Below, piece after piece: positions 1 to 9,752 of a stretch of DNA of 64,000 nucleotides (within the stretch, counting starts at the first letter, position 1; each line of letters starts with the position of its first letter). The notes beneath the pieces are model-generated. The model was not told the origin of the DNA. It did no database searches and worked only from the letters and a program-made list of their open reading frames with translations. Made by a program: the position numbers and the translations under genes. This DNA is from Neoscytalidium dimidiatum (taxonomy: Eukaryota > Ascomycota > Dothideomycetes > Botryosphaeriales > Botryosphaeriaceae): NCBI GenBank assembly GCA_037367355.1, contig CM074700.1:682001-746000 (forward strand). Direction: 5' to 3'.

Positions 1-78
1 ACCGGGTATTCGTTCGCGGGGAGAGGCATGTTCAATACTTCAGACTTCCTTTCAGATTGATCTAACAAAGGGCAGCTC

Positions 79-1072
79 GTGTGGCAACCGCAGATGGAGA
101 CCCTCCTCCTCTCCACAGTCAGCATTGAACAACTATGGCAAGACGAAGGGGAGGCACTAATTCCTTCTGTTGCCCCGCTGAACCACTCGCTCGACGAGCC
201 AGACCTAACCACAATCGTCAACATCCTGATTCACCGCCTGAACCAAACGAATGCCATCACCGTTCCGTCCGTGCAGTGTGAATCAAGACTCCTGGACTCG
301 TACCTCTGCGAGATAAAATGGTGCGCCAAGCCGTATCAGTACATATCCGTTGTAAGTCAGCATACACTCAAACGCAGCACAATTCCTTCGAACATCCGCT
401 TAGGAGTAACAGACGAACGGCACCACGACCTCCCACGCCTTTTCCGCCCCGCTCATCATGCCAACCAACAAAACGAGATCGCCATCATCAATACAGCACA
501 CCCGACCTCTCCGACATCGCCTGGTCCCACATCGCCCCCGACGAAACGGCCGCCTTCCCCATCGGCCGCTTCTCCCAGCTCACGTAAACCTGGCGCGAGA
601 CGCTCTGCGTGGCGGGCGACACCAGCACGCTGGTCGCCATGAACGACGACAAGGTTGACGGCGGCGCCCTCGCGCTGTACCGGAGCGCCGACGTCGGCGA
701 CACGGTGTCCGGCATCGCCGCAAGCCTCTCCGACAACCTGCGCGTCGCGGGCATGAACAGGACCGCCGTCCGCGGCGCCGTCTACAAGAGCGAGACGTTC
801 GTCGTCGTGCGCTGGACGTGGTTGACGCTGCTGGCCGCGGTGGTCGCGCCGCGTCCCTGGGCCTCACGATCTGGGTGAATAGTGGGAAAGGCGGAGGCGG
901 GCCGCCATCGTGGAAATCGAGCGTCTTGTGGTTGCTGCTGCGCGGCTTGGAGGGGTGGGACAGGGAGGAGCGGAGGGCGGAGACGAAGGCGGAGATGGAT
1001 GCGTTGGCTGGGCGGATGGAGGCGCGGTTGCGGAAGGACGAGGAGGGGGATCGGGCTTTTGTGAGGGCTTGA
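79..1072 (+). pseudogene. Decayed C-terminal part of a DUF3176-family membrane protein gene
   Basis: Pieces in three frames read in order like the C-terminal end of fungal DUF3176 membrane proteins. Frame 1 carries a Cys-bearing segment (SYLCEIKWCAKPY, about nt 298-336). Frame 3 continues with DIAWSHIAPDETAAFPIG, runs into an in-frame TAA at 585-587, then goes on with TLVAMNDDKVDGG and the start of a hydrophobic helix (FVVVRWTWLTLLAAVVA, ending near nt 840). The frame then shifts and the family's typical tail appears in frame 2 (PSWKSSVLWLLLRGLEGW, followed by a charged tail ending at the stop at 1070-1072). At least two frame breaks and one stop interrupt it, and the N-terminal part lies outside the window. 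The family assignment rests on my recognition of the tail pattern. The function of DUF3176 proteins is unknown. Sequencing error is an alternative to decay. Confidence 0.55.
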
Positions 1073-1246
1073 GCGTATACGGTGGCCTGACCGGGGTTGC
1101 TTCTAAGAGGGCGATGGTAAGCTCTCTGGTGTGGAGTGTGCTAGCGCTGCTTAAGATTAATTATTTGAAGGACTTTTTATGTCGCAAGTGATCAAATGTC
1201 CCATATGCTATGAAACTTGGATTGAAAATACCTATCCGAAACAGGG

Positions 1247-2285
1247 TCACGATAAAGCCGTACTATCTTCCTCGCCAGATAATGCATTAGCACCACCTCC
1301 TTCGATTCCATTCTGAGATACGAACACGACAAGTACTGCGGCATATGTGGCGCCTGCGACAAATATCTCTGCCATACTGGCTAGGCTAGCCGCCGTTACT
1401 CCCGAAACGAACGCTGTAGCAGCAAGGAAAATCACCACAAATTTGACAGCGGTTGAAGAGACAAAATTGAGAATGATGATTGGAACCAAGAGAACCAGGA
1501 TTGTCAGTGAAGCAGCAATCACCCGGGCGACGGCGCGAATGGTCGGCCGGGAGAGGCCTCCGTTAGTCTTTGATCCTAAGCAGAAAAGCTAGTGGGTAAT
1601 CAACAGTTGGGTCATGTTTGAAAGTAAACGAAATAGCATATTGTATAAGAAAGTCCCGTACCTTCCGACTGCTGCTAACTACAGCAACAACGCTTTCAGC
1701 AAATGGTAAAAGTTTGGCCATGCCGGCATCTTTCATGTGTCCGAAGAGCATTAGATTGTTCGTGGTTTTGCTCAAGAATTCCGTCTCCTTCCTTGGCAAA
1801 GAAACGTTATAATCGATCCAACTTTTCAGCGATGCAACTCTGTGTGGGTTAGCATCGGGTCTGCTCATCACCCAGCAATATCGTTCTAGAAAACTATCTA
1901 ATTTAGATTGTGGAGCGTAAGTAGAGCGAAGTCAATTCCACAACTTTCAAGTAACCCTTAGACAGTTAGAGCACGTACCGTGATCTTTCAATGCTGCATC
2001 TAATTCTCTGAAGACATCTTTTCGCTTTTCATTTGAATCACCTCTGAAACTGCACACATTGTAACCCCCATCCTTCTTCGAATCATTGAAATCAAGTTCA
2101 TCAAGCTGATCCACAAGCCGTGCAATGATGTCTTGCTTATGCAACAGCATGCGTATCCTCACTTCTTTGAAACGACTAATAATTTGGTAGTCCGGGTGGG
2201 AGGCGATGTAAGATGCGAGCATTGGATATCCTTTCATGGCTTCATCTATTCTCATATATCTCAGCATAGTCTCATCAAGAGTCAA
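1247..2285 (-). CDS. DUF6594-family membrane protein
   Basis: Three coding exons give about 287 residues, normal for fungal DUF6594 proteins, whose function is unknown. Exon 1 (2285-1979) holds the N-terminal motif with 'GYPMLASYIASHPDY' and 'RLVDQLDELD'. Intron GTACGT...TTAG leads to exon 2 (from 1897), a soluble helical part. The last exon (to 1247) has hydrophobic helices (IAASLTILVLLVPIIILNFV; VKFVVIFLAATAFV; a third near TYAAVLVVFV) and ends with a short polar tail, matching the family layout. The second intron can be drawn two ways that keep frame: GTACGG at 1661 with an unusual AAAG acceptor (exon 3 from 1567), or a weak GTCGGA donor after 1670 with the canonical CTTAG acceptor (exon 3 from 1575). 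A tiny upstream 5' exon with ATG at 2577 (followed by GTAAGT) is possible, so the true start is uncertain. Confidence 0.7.
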
Positions 2286-2879
2286 AATGAGAGATAGAGG
2301 AGCTCTGGAACCGATTTCGATGTTTCCTTTTCTTTATTCATTGATAGCAGACACAGCTAACTCACAGTGGCCATCCAGGTTGGAATCAACATTTGTCTCA
2401 TGAGATTCTGCACTTTCAGAAGCAAGCTCTGATGAGCTGCTGGACAGGTAAGTCGAACCTGTGGGCGAGCGTGTCTGAGATTCTTGCCCGCTCTCCACTG
2501 ACACTCACGGTATTAGTTGAAATGCACACATGAGAATGAACAGAGAATTGGACACTCGACTTACGATCATAATCCATTGTGATGACAATGACGGTGAATT
2601 TCATGGACTACGGTACTTGATTTAAAAGTTATTGACAAGTAGGCAATGTGACATTACAGAAGGTGTTGGAAGGTGGTAGAAAGATTACTGCAGTCTTGGC
2701 CTGTTGTGCAACATTGGTGGCGTGCATAGATGGGTCTAGATGCCTGCGACATGTGAATTTGGGTATAGCAGCACAGCCTTTTCCTGTCATATAAACACGA
2801 TTTGGCCTGGGCGAACGTCAATCTTCGTTCGACCATTATATTCTAATTCTCAATTCACTCATATCAGCGCCTTCGGACA
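2286..2879. other. Gene-free stretch, possible 5' exons of the DUF6594 gene
   Basis: This is the spacer between divergent genes. On the minus strand an ATG at 2577 begins a four-codon reading followed directly by GTAAGT, with a CTAAT branch-like site downstream. It could be a first exon of the DUF6594 gene, but I could not join it to the downstream exon without a stop. Otherwise I see no coding signal. Confidence 0.3.
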
Positions 2880-3415
2880 TTGGATTCCCAGAGTTCTCCA
2901 AGGATTCGAAATTTCCTGGAAAATTCCACAAAAAAGATGCCACCGAAGGAAAGCGGCGAAGCCCAGCCCAAAGCCACCAGGCGGACTGTCAAAATGGAAA
3001 ATGAGAGTTCTAAAGGATCTGCAGAAAATGGAAATAAGAAGTCCAAGCGGTCTGACAACAGTGAATTCAAGAATCCCAAGTATCCACCACCACAATTCAC
3101 TATAGATGACAAAGTGTTGTATTTGCCCCCCGGGGAAGCGTCTAAACCGCGAGGACCATATACTATCAGAAACCCAAAGAACCGAGAGCCCGAAGACAAA
3201 AAAAGCGGGCGAAAAGAGTACATTTACGATCTCTATACTGAAGACGGTACTCGTCTTCGGTATTCAGAGGTTCCTCAGGAACATCTGCGTAGTAAGTATT
3301 GGGTTGATGGACTCAGCCACATAAGACACGCTTAACTGACTCCTTCTCAGATCATAATGAACGCAAACACACACATAAACGCAAACAAAATCAGAAACGC
3401 AAACAAGAAGATTGA
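2880..3415 (+). CDS. Small basic orphan protein with two exons
   Basis: Exon 1 runs 2880-3291. A 59-bp intron (GTAAGT...CTTCTCAG, 3292-3350) is followed by exon 2 (3351-3415), which ends in TGA. The product is about 158 residues. The N-terminal 60 residues are charged and low-complexity. A middle block (about residues 75-136) begins 'FTIDDKVLYLPPGEASKPRG' and ends 'EDGTRLRYSEVPQEHLR', rich in aromatics and glycines, and looks like a small beta-barrel (Tudor/KOW-like), which is a guess. Splicing adds a Lys/Arg/His/Gln-rich tail (HKRKQNQKRKQ) that could be a nuclear localisation signal. A second Met at codon 20 (2937) is an equally possible start. I do not recognise the family. The clean intron that extends the frame into a coherent basic tail is the main evidence that this is a gene. 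Confidence 0.5.
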
Positions 3416-4211
3416 AAACAGTCGATGTCCCTCATCCTCCTGCCCTCTTGCGACTCGCGCATGATCACTGGTAGAGATTGCGAGAATTGATATAAACACA
3501 ATTCTAGAAATGGTCTCTTTCTGTATCTGCCGCAATGAGAGCCCACGGCATGGATCCGGCTTATCTTGCGATGTTTTTACTTCTATTCATTACCTCTGAG
3601 ACTAGGTGCGTGCTTATTTGCATCCGCTGCTCGATTGGCAACACCTTGTCGCCCCAGTTTTCGCCCGGTTAAAGGTTGTGAAGGTCACCCGAAGAGAGTT
3701 GAAGACCCTAATGATCATTCGAGCTGCGTAGAAATATTGTAGCTAACTCTCCAAAATTGTTTCACTACGTTCTATGGACTTTTCAAACATCTAAGAGCGG
3801 GAATTTAGCCACAGTCTCCTTTGATTTTCTTTCCAATCCACGATTTTCGAGACAGTGGGTAGCTGCAATACAAGCTCTCCATGAAAATGCTTCGGCAAGC
3901 CCGTAATCGAGTAATCTTGCATATTCGAGACCGAATTTTGCCCGGGGAAACGGAAAGCCCGCTTCAGTAACAAGTGATGCGTTTGACAAACCCCACCGCC
4001 ACCACTTTTGTACGCGTAAATTGAGCAGTCCAAGTGATAATTTACTATAGAAGAAGAAATATTTTCGGCAAAAAGTTTTTACAGTGTCAAAAAGAAAAGG
4101 TACCTGCTCTCATGGCCCGAATGCTTTTTTTTTTTTTAAAAAAAAAAAAAAAAACATCTCGTCGACAACCCTGCCGACGTTCACCCGCCTTTCAGCATTT
4201 TTGCGACACGC
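3416..4211. other. Gene-free stretch with a T-A palindrome
   Basis: This is the shared 3' region of the converging orphan gene and polygalacturonase gene. No convincing coding sequence is seen. It contains the homopolymer palindrome at 4125-4154 listed separately. Confidence 0.5.
4125..4154. repeat. T13-A17 homopolymer palindrome
   Basis: Thirteen T are followed directly by seventeen A, so the DNA is nearly self-complementary. It lies 58 bp beyond the polygalacturonase stop codon. It could act in 3'-end formation of either converging gene, or be a slippage-prone microsatellite; the sequence does not decide. Confidence 0.85.
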
Positions 4212-5567
4212 TTAGCAAGAAGCACCGGAAGGAACACCAGAGCACTTGGAACTGGATTCACCGCCAGTCACATCGACGCCGGTCCAGGTCCAATCAGAGC
4301 AAGCACCATCAGCGCAGAGGATGTAGCTATAGAAAGTCAGGACCTCAATCGTCCGCAACTTAGGGGTCAAGGACAACTCACATATTAGTAGCATCGCTCT
4401 CAACGGTGCCGGTGACCTTCTCGACGGTGAGGCCGGTGATCGGGACGCCGTCGGTGGGGTCGCCGGTGGGGGAGCCGTTCTCGTAGTCTTGCTCGATGAC
4501 GATGCCGTACTTGGTGATGCCGGAGAGCGTGATGTCGGAGTAGGTGACGTCGGTGACCTCGCCGGTGGCGTCGTAGACGGTCTTGATGCGCACGCCGTTC
4601 TGCGAGTTCTTGACCGTGGACGAGGAGATGGTGACGTTCTTGACCGTGTTGTCGCTGCGGCCGCCGACGCTGCCGATCGAGAGACCGTGGCCGCCCGAGC
4701 AGGTACCACCCGTGAAGATGATGTTCTCACCTAAGCTTTTTGTTAGTTGTACCCTGGGTTGCGGGATTTGATGAGGTGTGTTGAAGGTCTGGGCGGTGGG
4801 AAAAAAGGGGGCGCTTACCAGAGTTGATAGCAAGGCAGTCGTCTTGGTTGTAGACGGTGGCACCGCTGATGGTGACGCCAGTCGAAGAGCCAACATCTGC
4901 AAATATTAGACAGGGATTCGCAGCCATGGCTGGGAGGGGGATTACCGAAAGCATCAGTGTTGTGGCCAAGGGCATCGCCGTCAGAGTTGGTCTCGTCACC
5001 GTCGCTGTTGTCGATGGTGACAGAGTCGACGGTGAGATCCTCAGCGCCGTTGATGGACATGCACTGGACGGGGGTGTTCTTGATGTTGAGGCCCTTAATG
5101 GTGGACTGCTTCAGGGAGTGGGCGTAGAAAAACTTGGGCTTGGTCTTTCCGCCGTTGGAACCCTCGCCATCCCACCACTTAGCCCCATTACCATCCAGGA
5201 CGTGCCCACTGGCACCCGTGATGGTGATTCCGGTACCAGAGAAAGAGACCAGGGGGCCCTCCCATTCCTCGTACTCGAAGGAGGTCGTACCCTGGAATTC
5301 GACGTAGGTGTTGTCCTCCAGGTCGGTCAAGTCAAGGGTCTCGCCGGCCGGGACAGTGATGTCGGACAGGATGATGGTGGCACAGGAAGCCTTGGACTTG
5401 CTGGCGGCACTGGCGTCGGTGAAGGTGCAGGAACTGGCACGCTTGCCGATCTGGGCATCCTCAAGACGAGGAGCGGCAGTGGGGGCGGGAGCAGCGGCAG
5501 GAGCAGCGGCAACCAAGGCGCCAGCGCCCATGAGCATGCCCGCGAGGGCGTTGTTAAGTTGGACCAT
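4212..5567 (-). CDS. Secreted endopolygalacturonase (GH28)
   Basis: Four exons (5567-4946, 4896-4819, 4730-4382, 4326-4212) with introns of 49, 88 and 55 bp give a 387-residue protein. It hydrolyses alpha-1,4-galacturonic linkages in pectin outside the cell. An N-terminal signal peptide (hydrophobic [13 protein letters not shown]) is followed by an Ala/Pro-rich stretch and a KR site at about 42-43, the usual pro-peptide cut. All GH28 catalytic motifs are present: NTD (203-205, within HNTDAFD formed across intron 1), QDD (225-227), GHG (247-249) and RIK (281-283). The end ([18 protein letters not shown], then SGASC) is typical of fungal endo-PGs. The gene is intact and probably inducible by plant material, as is usual for the family. 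A TATA-like element lies about 165 bp upstream. Confidence 0.95.
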
Positions 5568-7684
5568 TTTTGCGGTTTGAAGAGAGGGAGGCTCGGGTGA
5601 TGTTTGATACGGAGAGCGGCGAGGTGAAAACGAAGGTCAAGGCAGTCAATGCCTGGATGGTAGTGGTGAAGAAAGAGAGGAGCTGATGGTTGCTGGCTAA
5701 GGAAACCAAGCATTGTTGGCAGGCTTGGTACTTATATGCATGGAGCGGGTGATCCCCTGTCCTGGCAGTGAGCGGCGCGTCATGGAGTGGGCTGTATTGG
5801 GGTGACGACTCGAAGAATCCGACGTCGCCGGGATTTCGGGGGCATGAAACGAAGTGCGGGAGGACGGCAGCGATTGCGACGGCGTTTCCTTGGGGCTGTC
5901 AACTGAGTAGCAAGCGCAGACGGCGGGGCGACGATGGTCTCGGCAGTGGCACTGGAGGAGGCGCGACTATACTGGGGGAGGATGGATGTGATTGGTGGAA
6001 CGGGCTGGCGTGCCGGCTCCCTGTCTGTGTTGGCGTAGGCCGAGATGAGAGGGCGTTTCAACTACATAGGCGAGCCCCAGTCTGCTCTATACGCACAGAG
6101 ACGCGTCGACTCGTCCGGCGCGCATATGTAGATTCTCCCGCGCTCCTTTCTGGCAGCTGACGCGTCTATCATCCGCCTGCAAGCCACCCACCACGCTGTC
6201 GTCAATCCCAGACTGCAACACCACGCGCCTATCCTTGCCGCCTGCACCGCACGCCTGAGCGGGACAAGACCTGCCCAGAAGGCTTGTCGGCATCCGTCCG
6301 TCTTTGCGTCAATTGCTTGTGCTGTATGCTGGGACGCCACGAGGCCGGCACGCTCACCAACAGCCTGGCACGACTCTCAACACCGCGACTCCTTTAGGAA
6401 ATACCGTGATCCCACCAACACGAACAGCATCCACACGACCGCTCGAACCCGCGGCCCCTCATGGAAGAATCCGAACGAGCCCACCGCCGCTCGTCGATGC
6501 CGGCCCTTCATTCCGTCTCAACGCGCAATCCAGCAGTCCGATATCCGGCCGATGAAACTTGCACGGCCATGAATCCAATGTTTTGCCATCAATCGAGAAA
6601 CATAGCGACACCGACGACCGGCTTTGAGACTCATCCAGCTATTTCCGTCCGACGCCCCCGCAGCGCCTTACCGTGACGGGACAGAAACGGAGGATACACC
6701 GGGATTTCTCGAACATGTGTTTCCTTTCCACCATCCTTGCCGGGCTCGACTGTTTCCACATTTCATGCAGGAGACGGGTGGTCGGCGGCGCGCATCACTG
6801 CCGCGTAAGGCGATGGTGCGGCGGCAATTGAGAGATGCCGGTCAGGCACACTACTCCCCACCACATCTGCCCCTTCCCTCGCCTTTTTGCGCCGCACAAG
6901 GAGTATCCGATACGTCCAACTCAACGTCCACGGAAAAGTCGGTTCGGGCCGTGGTGCGCCGGCTCTTGGCGATTTGTAGGGTTTCGGCGCGCTGCGAAGA
7001 GATCTCCTGAGATCTAGTTTTCTCCGAACTTTTGATCGGAGATGGGGCTTTGGGATCAGAGGAGCCGCTCAGCCTAATTAGTCCGACAACTCTCCGTTTC
7101 TTTTTACTAAGTAAGAAACGAGCGCGGCTCCTTCCTTCATCGATATCCAAGGAGAACTCCGCGAGGTCTGGCTGTCCTTCGATAAACCACAAGAGCCCTT
7201 CCTGCTGTGGTCAACAGACCGTCGGAGCGCTAGCATGTGGCCTCTCCACACCAGACTTTTCCCCGGGCCTTGGATTTGCTGGAAAGGGCTACTCGCACGC
7301 CGCTCGCGTTCAGAGATTGGCGGAATTCGTTCTTTGCTTTCCAAGCTTCAGAAAAGACCACCAATGGATGCACGCATCGCTTGTTCGGCAAAAGTCAACA
7401 ACGACGGTCTGTCCCGGTCGGCGGCGCATGAACTTGGCACCAATCAAGCTTCCTGCGAGACGCACCCCGGACGCCACCTTTCATGCCGCCAAGACTACGC
7501 AACACCAACGATCGCCTGTCGCTAAAGCTTGAGCTCGTGACCAAGAAAGCTTGGTGCGAATGCCACTCTGCATTAAGACCTTCCGCAAAAAGTCATCTAT
7601 GGGAACGAATGTTAAGGAACGACGGCTGCTAAGCATTCTCCACAGTCCGTTCCACGAATCCGGGCGAGGTCTGCCGACCATCTC
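5568..7684. other. Long promoter/intergenic region upstream of the polygalacturonase gene
   Basis: About 2.1 kb separate the polygalacturonase start from the stop of the adenylation-protein gene, which lies upstream on the same strand. Overlapping open frames occur on both strands, but none has domain-like sequence or splice logic. I looked here for carrier or reductase domain remnants of the upstream gene and saw none. Confidence 0.5.
5731..5740 (-). promoter_or_regulatory. TATA-like element of the polygalacturonase gene
   Basis: Read on the minus strand this is TGCATATAAG, about 165 bp upstream of the polygalacturonase ATG. The position fits a TATA box with a 5' leader of roughly 100 nt. 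This is inference from motif and spacing only. Confidence 0.4.
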
Positions 7685-9752
7685 TCACTCCTCGCCGGCA
7701 AACCTCGCGTACAACCTGCCCACCTCCTCCTCGTAGGCCGCAAGCGTGGCCCTCCGATTGATGGACCCTTTGCCGGACTTCCGGAACGGCTTGTCCGGCG
7801 TCGCGAACAGCACCAGCTCCCTCCGCAGCTGAATCTCGTCCGCCACCCGCCCGTTCGCCTGCTCGAACACCGGCCAAAGCTCGTCCAGCACCTCGTCCCT
7901 GCCCCTCCCCTCCGCGCCCTCCTTCAGCTGCACCAGCACGAACGGCGCCTTCCTGCCGTCGCCCCCGACGACCACGTCCCGCACCAGCGGGTGCCTGTCC
8001 AGCACCGCCTCGACGTCGCTCGCGCTGAACTTCGTCAACGACCCCAGCTTCACGAAGTCGTCCGTCCGCCCCACGTACTTCCACCGGCCCTTCTTGCTCT
8101 CGTGCTCCCGGAACAGGTCCTTCGTCCGGTACACGTCGTCGTCGCAGAGGCGGAAGATGATCTGCAGCTCCTCCTCGCCGGGCACGCGCTCGACCACCAT
8201 CTCGCGCAGCGCCGGGTCGTCGGCGCCGTCGAACGGCCGCATGCGCACGCCGCTGTAGTGCTCCTCGTCCAGGCCGTAGTAGTCCCAGTCGCGGTCGCCC
8301 CTGGCCACCGCCGTGACCGGGAAGGGCCCGATCTCGGTGGCGCCCATGACGGGCTGCACGGCGGCGAAGTCGGCGAGCGCGTCGCCGGCCGCCTTGGCCA
8401 GCGGCGCGCCGCCGAAGTAGACGACGCCGAGCCCCAGCGCGCGCATGTTGGCGAGGTGCTCGTCGCTCTTGACCAGCTGCTTGAGCAGGTCCGGCACGTA
8501 GAAGCCGCTGTCGACGACGACGCCGCGCGGCGCGAGTTGGTGCACGCGGTCGACGTACGCCGCCGTCAGCGGGCGCGGCGCGCTGGCCGGCAGGATGACC
8601 GGGACCGTGTCCAGGTAGAGCGGCATGTGCAGCTGCAGGGCGAGGCCGAGGATCCATTCGGGCGGCATGAAGACGAGGGTCGTGCGGTTGACGAGCGTCG
8701 CGAGCGCGAGGGGCGGCTGCTTGGTGCTGGAGATGATGAGATCGCGAAGGAAGTGCTGCGCCCACACGTTCGCGCTGGTGATGGGCTTGGGGAGGCCTGG
8801 GAAAGGGTGAGTTTTCATGGTAAGTCGTTCGCGTGCAGTGTGATCAAGGGTGGGTTCTTACCTGTTGTCCCGGACGTGTGGTTCACGTGGACGGGGTCGT
8901 TCTTCCCTTCTTCCCATGTCTTGGTGAAGGGGTATGGCGGCACGGGCTCGCCTTGGATCAGTTCATCCAGCTCTGGTACGGTGAGGATGCGGACCTCAGG
9001 CTTCCTCTCTTTGACCTTCTTCCAGATGGGGAGGCCTTGGCCAGCTCCAAGGAGAGTCTTGGCATCAGTCTTCTCTACGAGATTGATATGCGCCTCGAAG
9101 GAGTTCTGGGTGAGTGGTAGAAGGACCTGTGTCCAGTGTGATCAGCATGCGTGTCTGAATGCGAAACTATCCGGATGAACGAACGAGCCCCGGCACCTGC
9201 TCTGACCTTCTCCAGGGAATATCATTGCGTATGCGCACCGAGAGCCCGGGGATCCTTGATCCTCTCAAGCTCCAAGTGTCCAATCATCCCTCCTGCAAGC
9301 CTTGGATCCAGAACATGCTACACCACAGCCACCCCACCCTCTCTCCCGGCTCTTCAACCCAAACCACAGGCTCCCCCGCCTCCATTGCAAGCAACACCAT
9401 GAAAGGAGGGTTACGGGTGCATCTGAAAAGAAAATCAGGAAAAGCTCACCTTCCTCCCCGTCTTCTGCGCCGCGACAACAACGATGCTGTACCGCAGATC
9501 CGCCGGCCCCACATACGCCACCGTCTCGAACGCGCCTTCCTCCGCCTTCCCGAGCTCTTCGTCCATCCACCATGCCAGCGCGTCGACCGCCCGCGCCAGC
9601 TGTGCGTAAGTGGTCTCGCCGAAGCCGGCCTCCAAGTCGTCTGCGCTGCGCGGCGTGATGGCGAAGACGCGGTTGGGTGTGGTGGTCGCGCGGTGGGCGA
9701 TGATGTTGGGGAGGAGGTCGGGCGGGGGTATGGCGTGGGGGACGGAGCCCAT
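7685..9752 (-). CDS. Stand-alone adenylate-forming (NRPS-like) enzyme
   Basis: Three exons (9752-9450, 9126-8862, 8796-7685) give 559 residues; the introns are 323 bp and 65 bp. It belongs to the AMP-binding (ANL) superfamily and should activate a carboxylic acid with ATP. Motifs: the P-loop A3 motif HTSGTTG (184-190) is completed by LPKP across intron 2; A5 is GATEIG (about 341-346); A7 is YRTKDLF (about 412-418); A8 is GRTDDFVKLGS (about 432 on); and the C-terminal Lys region is GKGSINRR. The N-terminal part resembles adenylation domains of fungal A-PCP-reductase proteins, which usually exceed 1,000 residues. This protein stops just after the A10 region (EEEVGRLYARF), so it has no carrier or reductase domain. 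The substrate cannot be told. GC-rich third positions create long antisense frames, which are ignored. Confidence 0.85.

Noticed and set aside
4857..5600. 247-codon plus-strand frame opposite the polygalacturonase
   Set aside because: Val/Gly-rich antisense shadow of exon 1 to 2 of the pectinase.
5568..7684. Lost carrier and reductase exons of the adenylation gene
   Set aside because: Minus-strand frames show no phosphopantetheine site (LGxxS type) or Rossmann GxxGxxG motif.
7991..9178. 395-codon plus-strand frame opposite the adenylation gene
   Set aside because: Arg/His/Val-rich translation without domains; it is the antisense shadow of a high-GC coding frame whose minus-strand motifs are clear.
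4212..9752. Polygalacturonase plus adenylation protein as part of a secondary-metabolite or pathogenicity cluster
   Set aside because: No polyketide synthase, transporter, cytochrome P450 or cluster-type regulator in the window; proximity alone is not enough.
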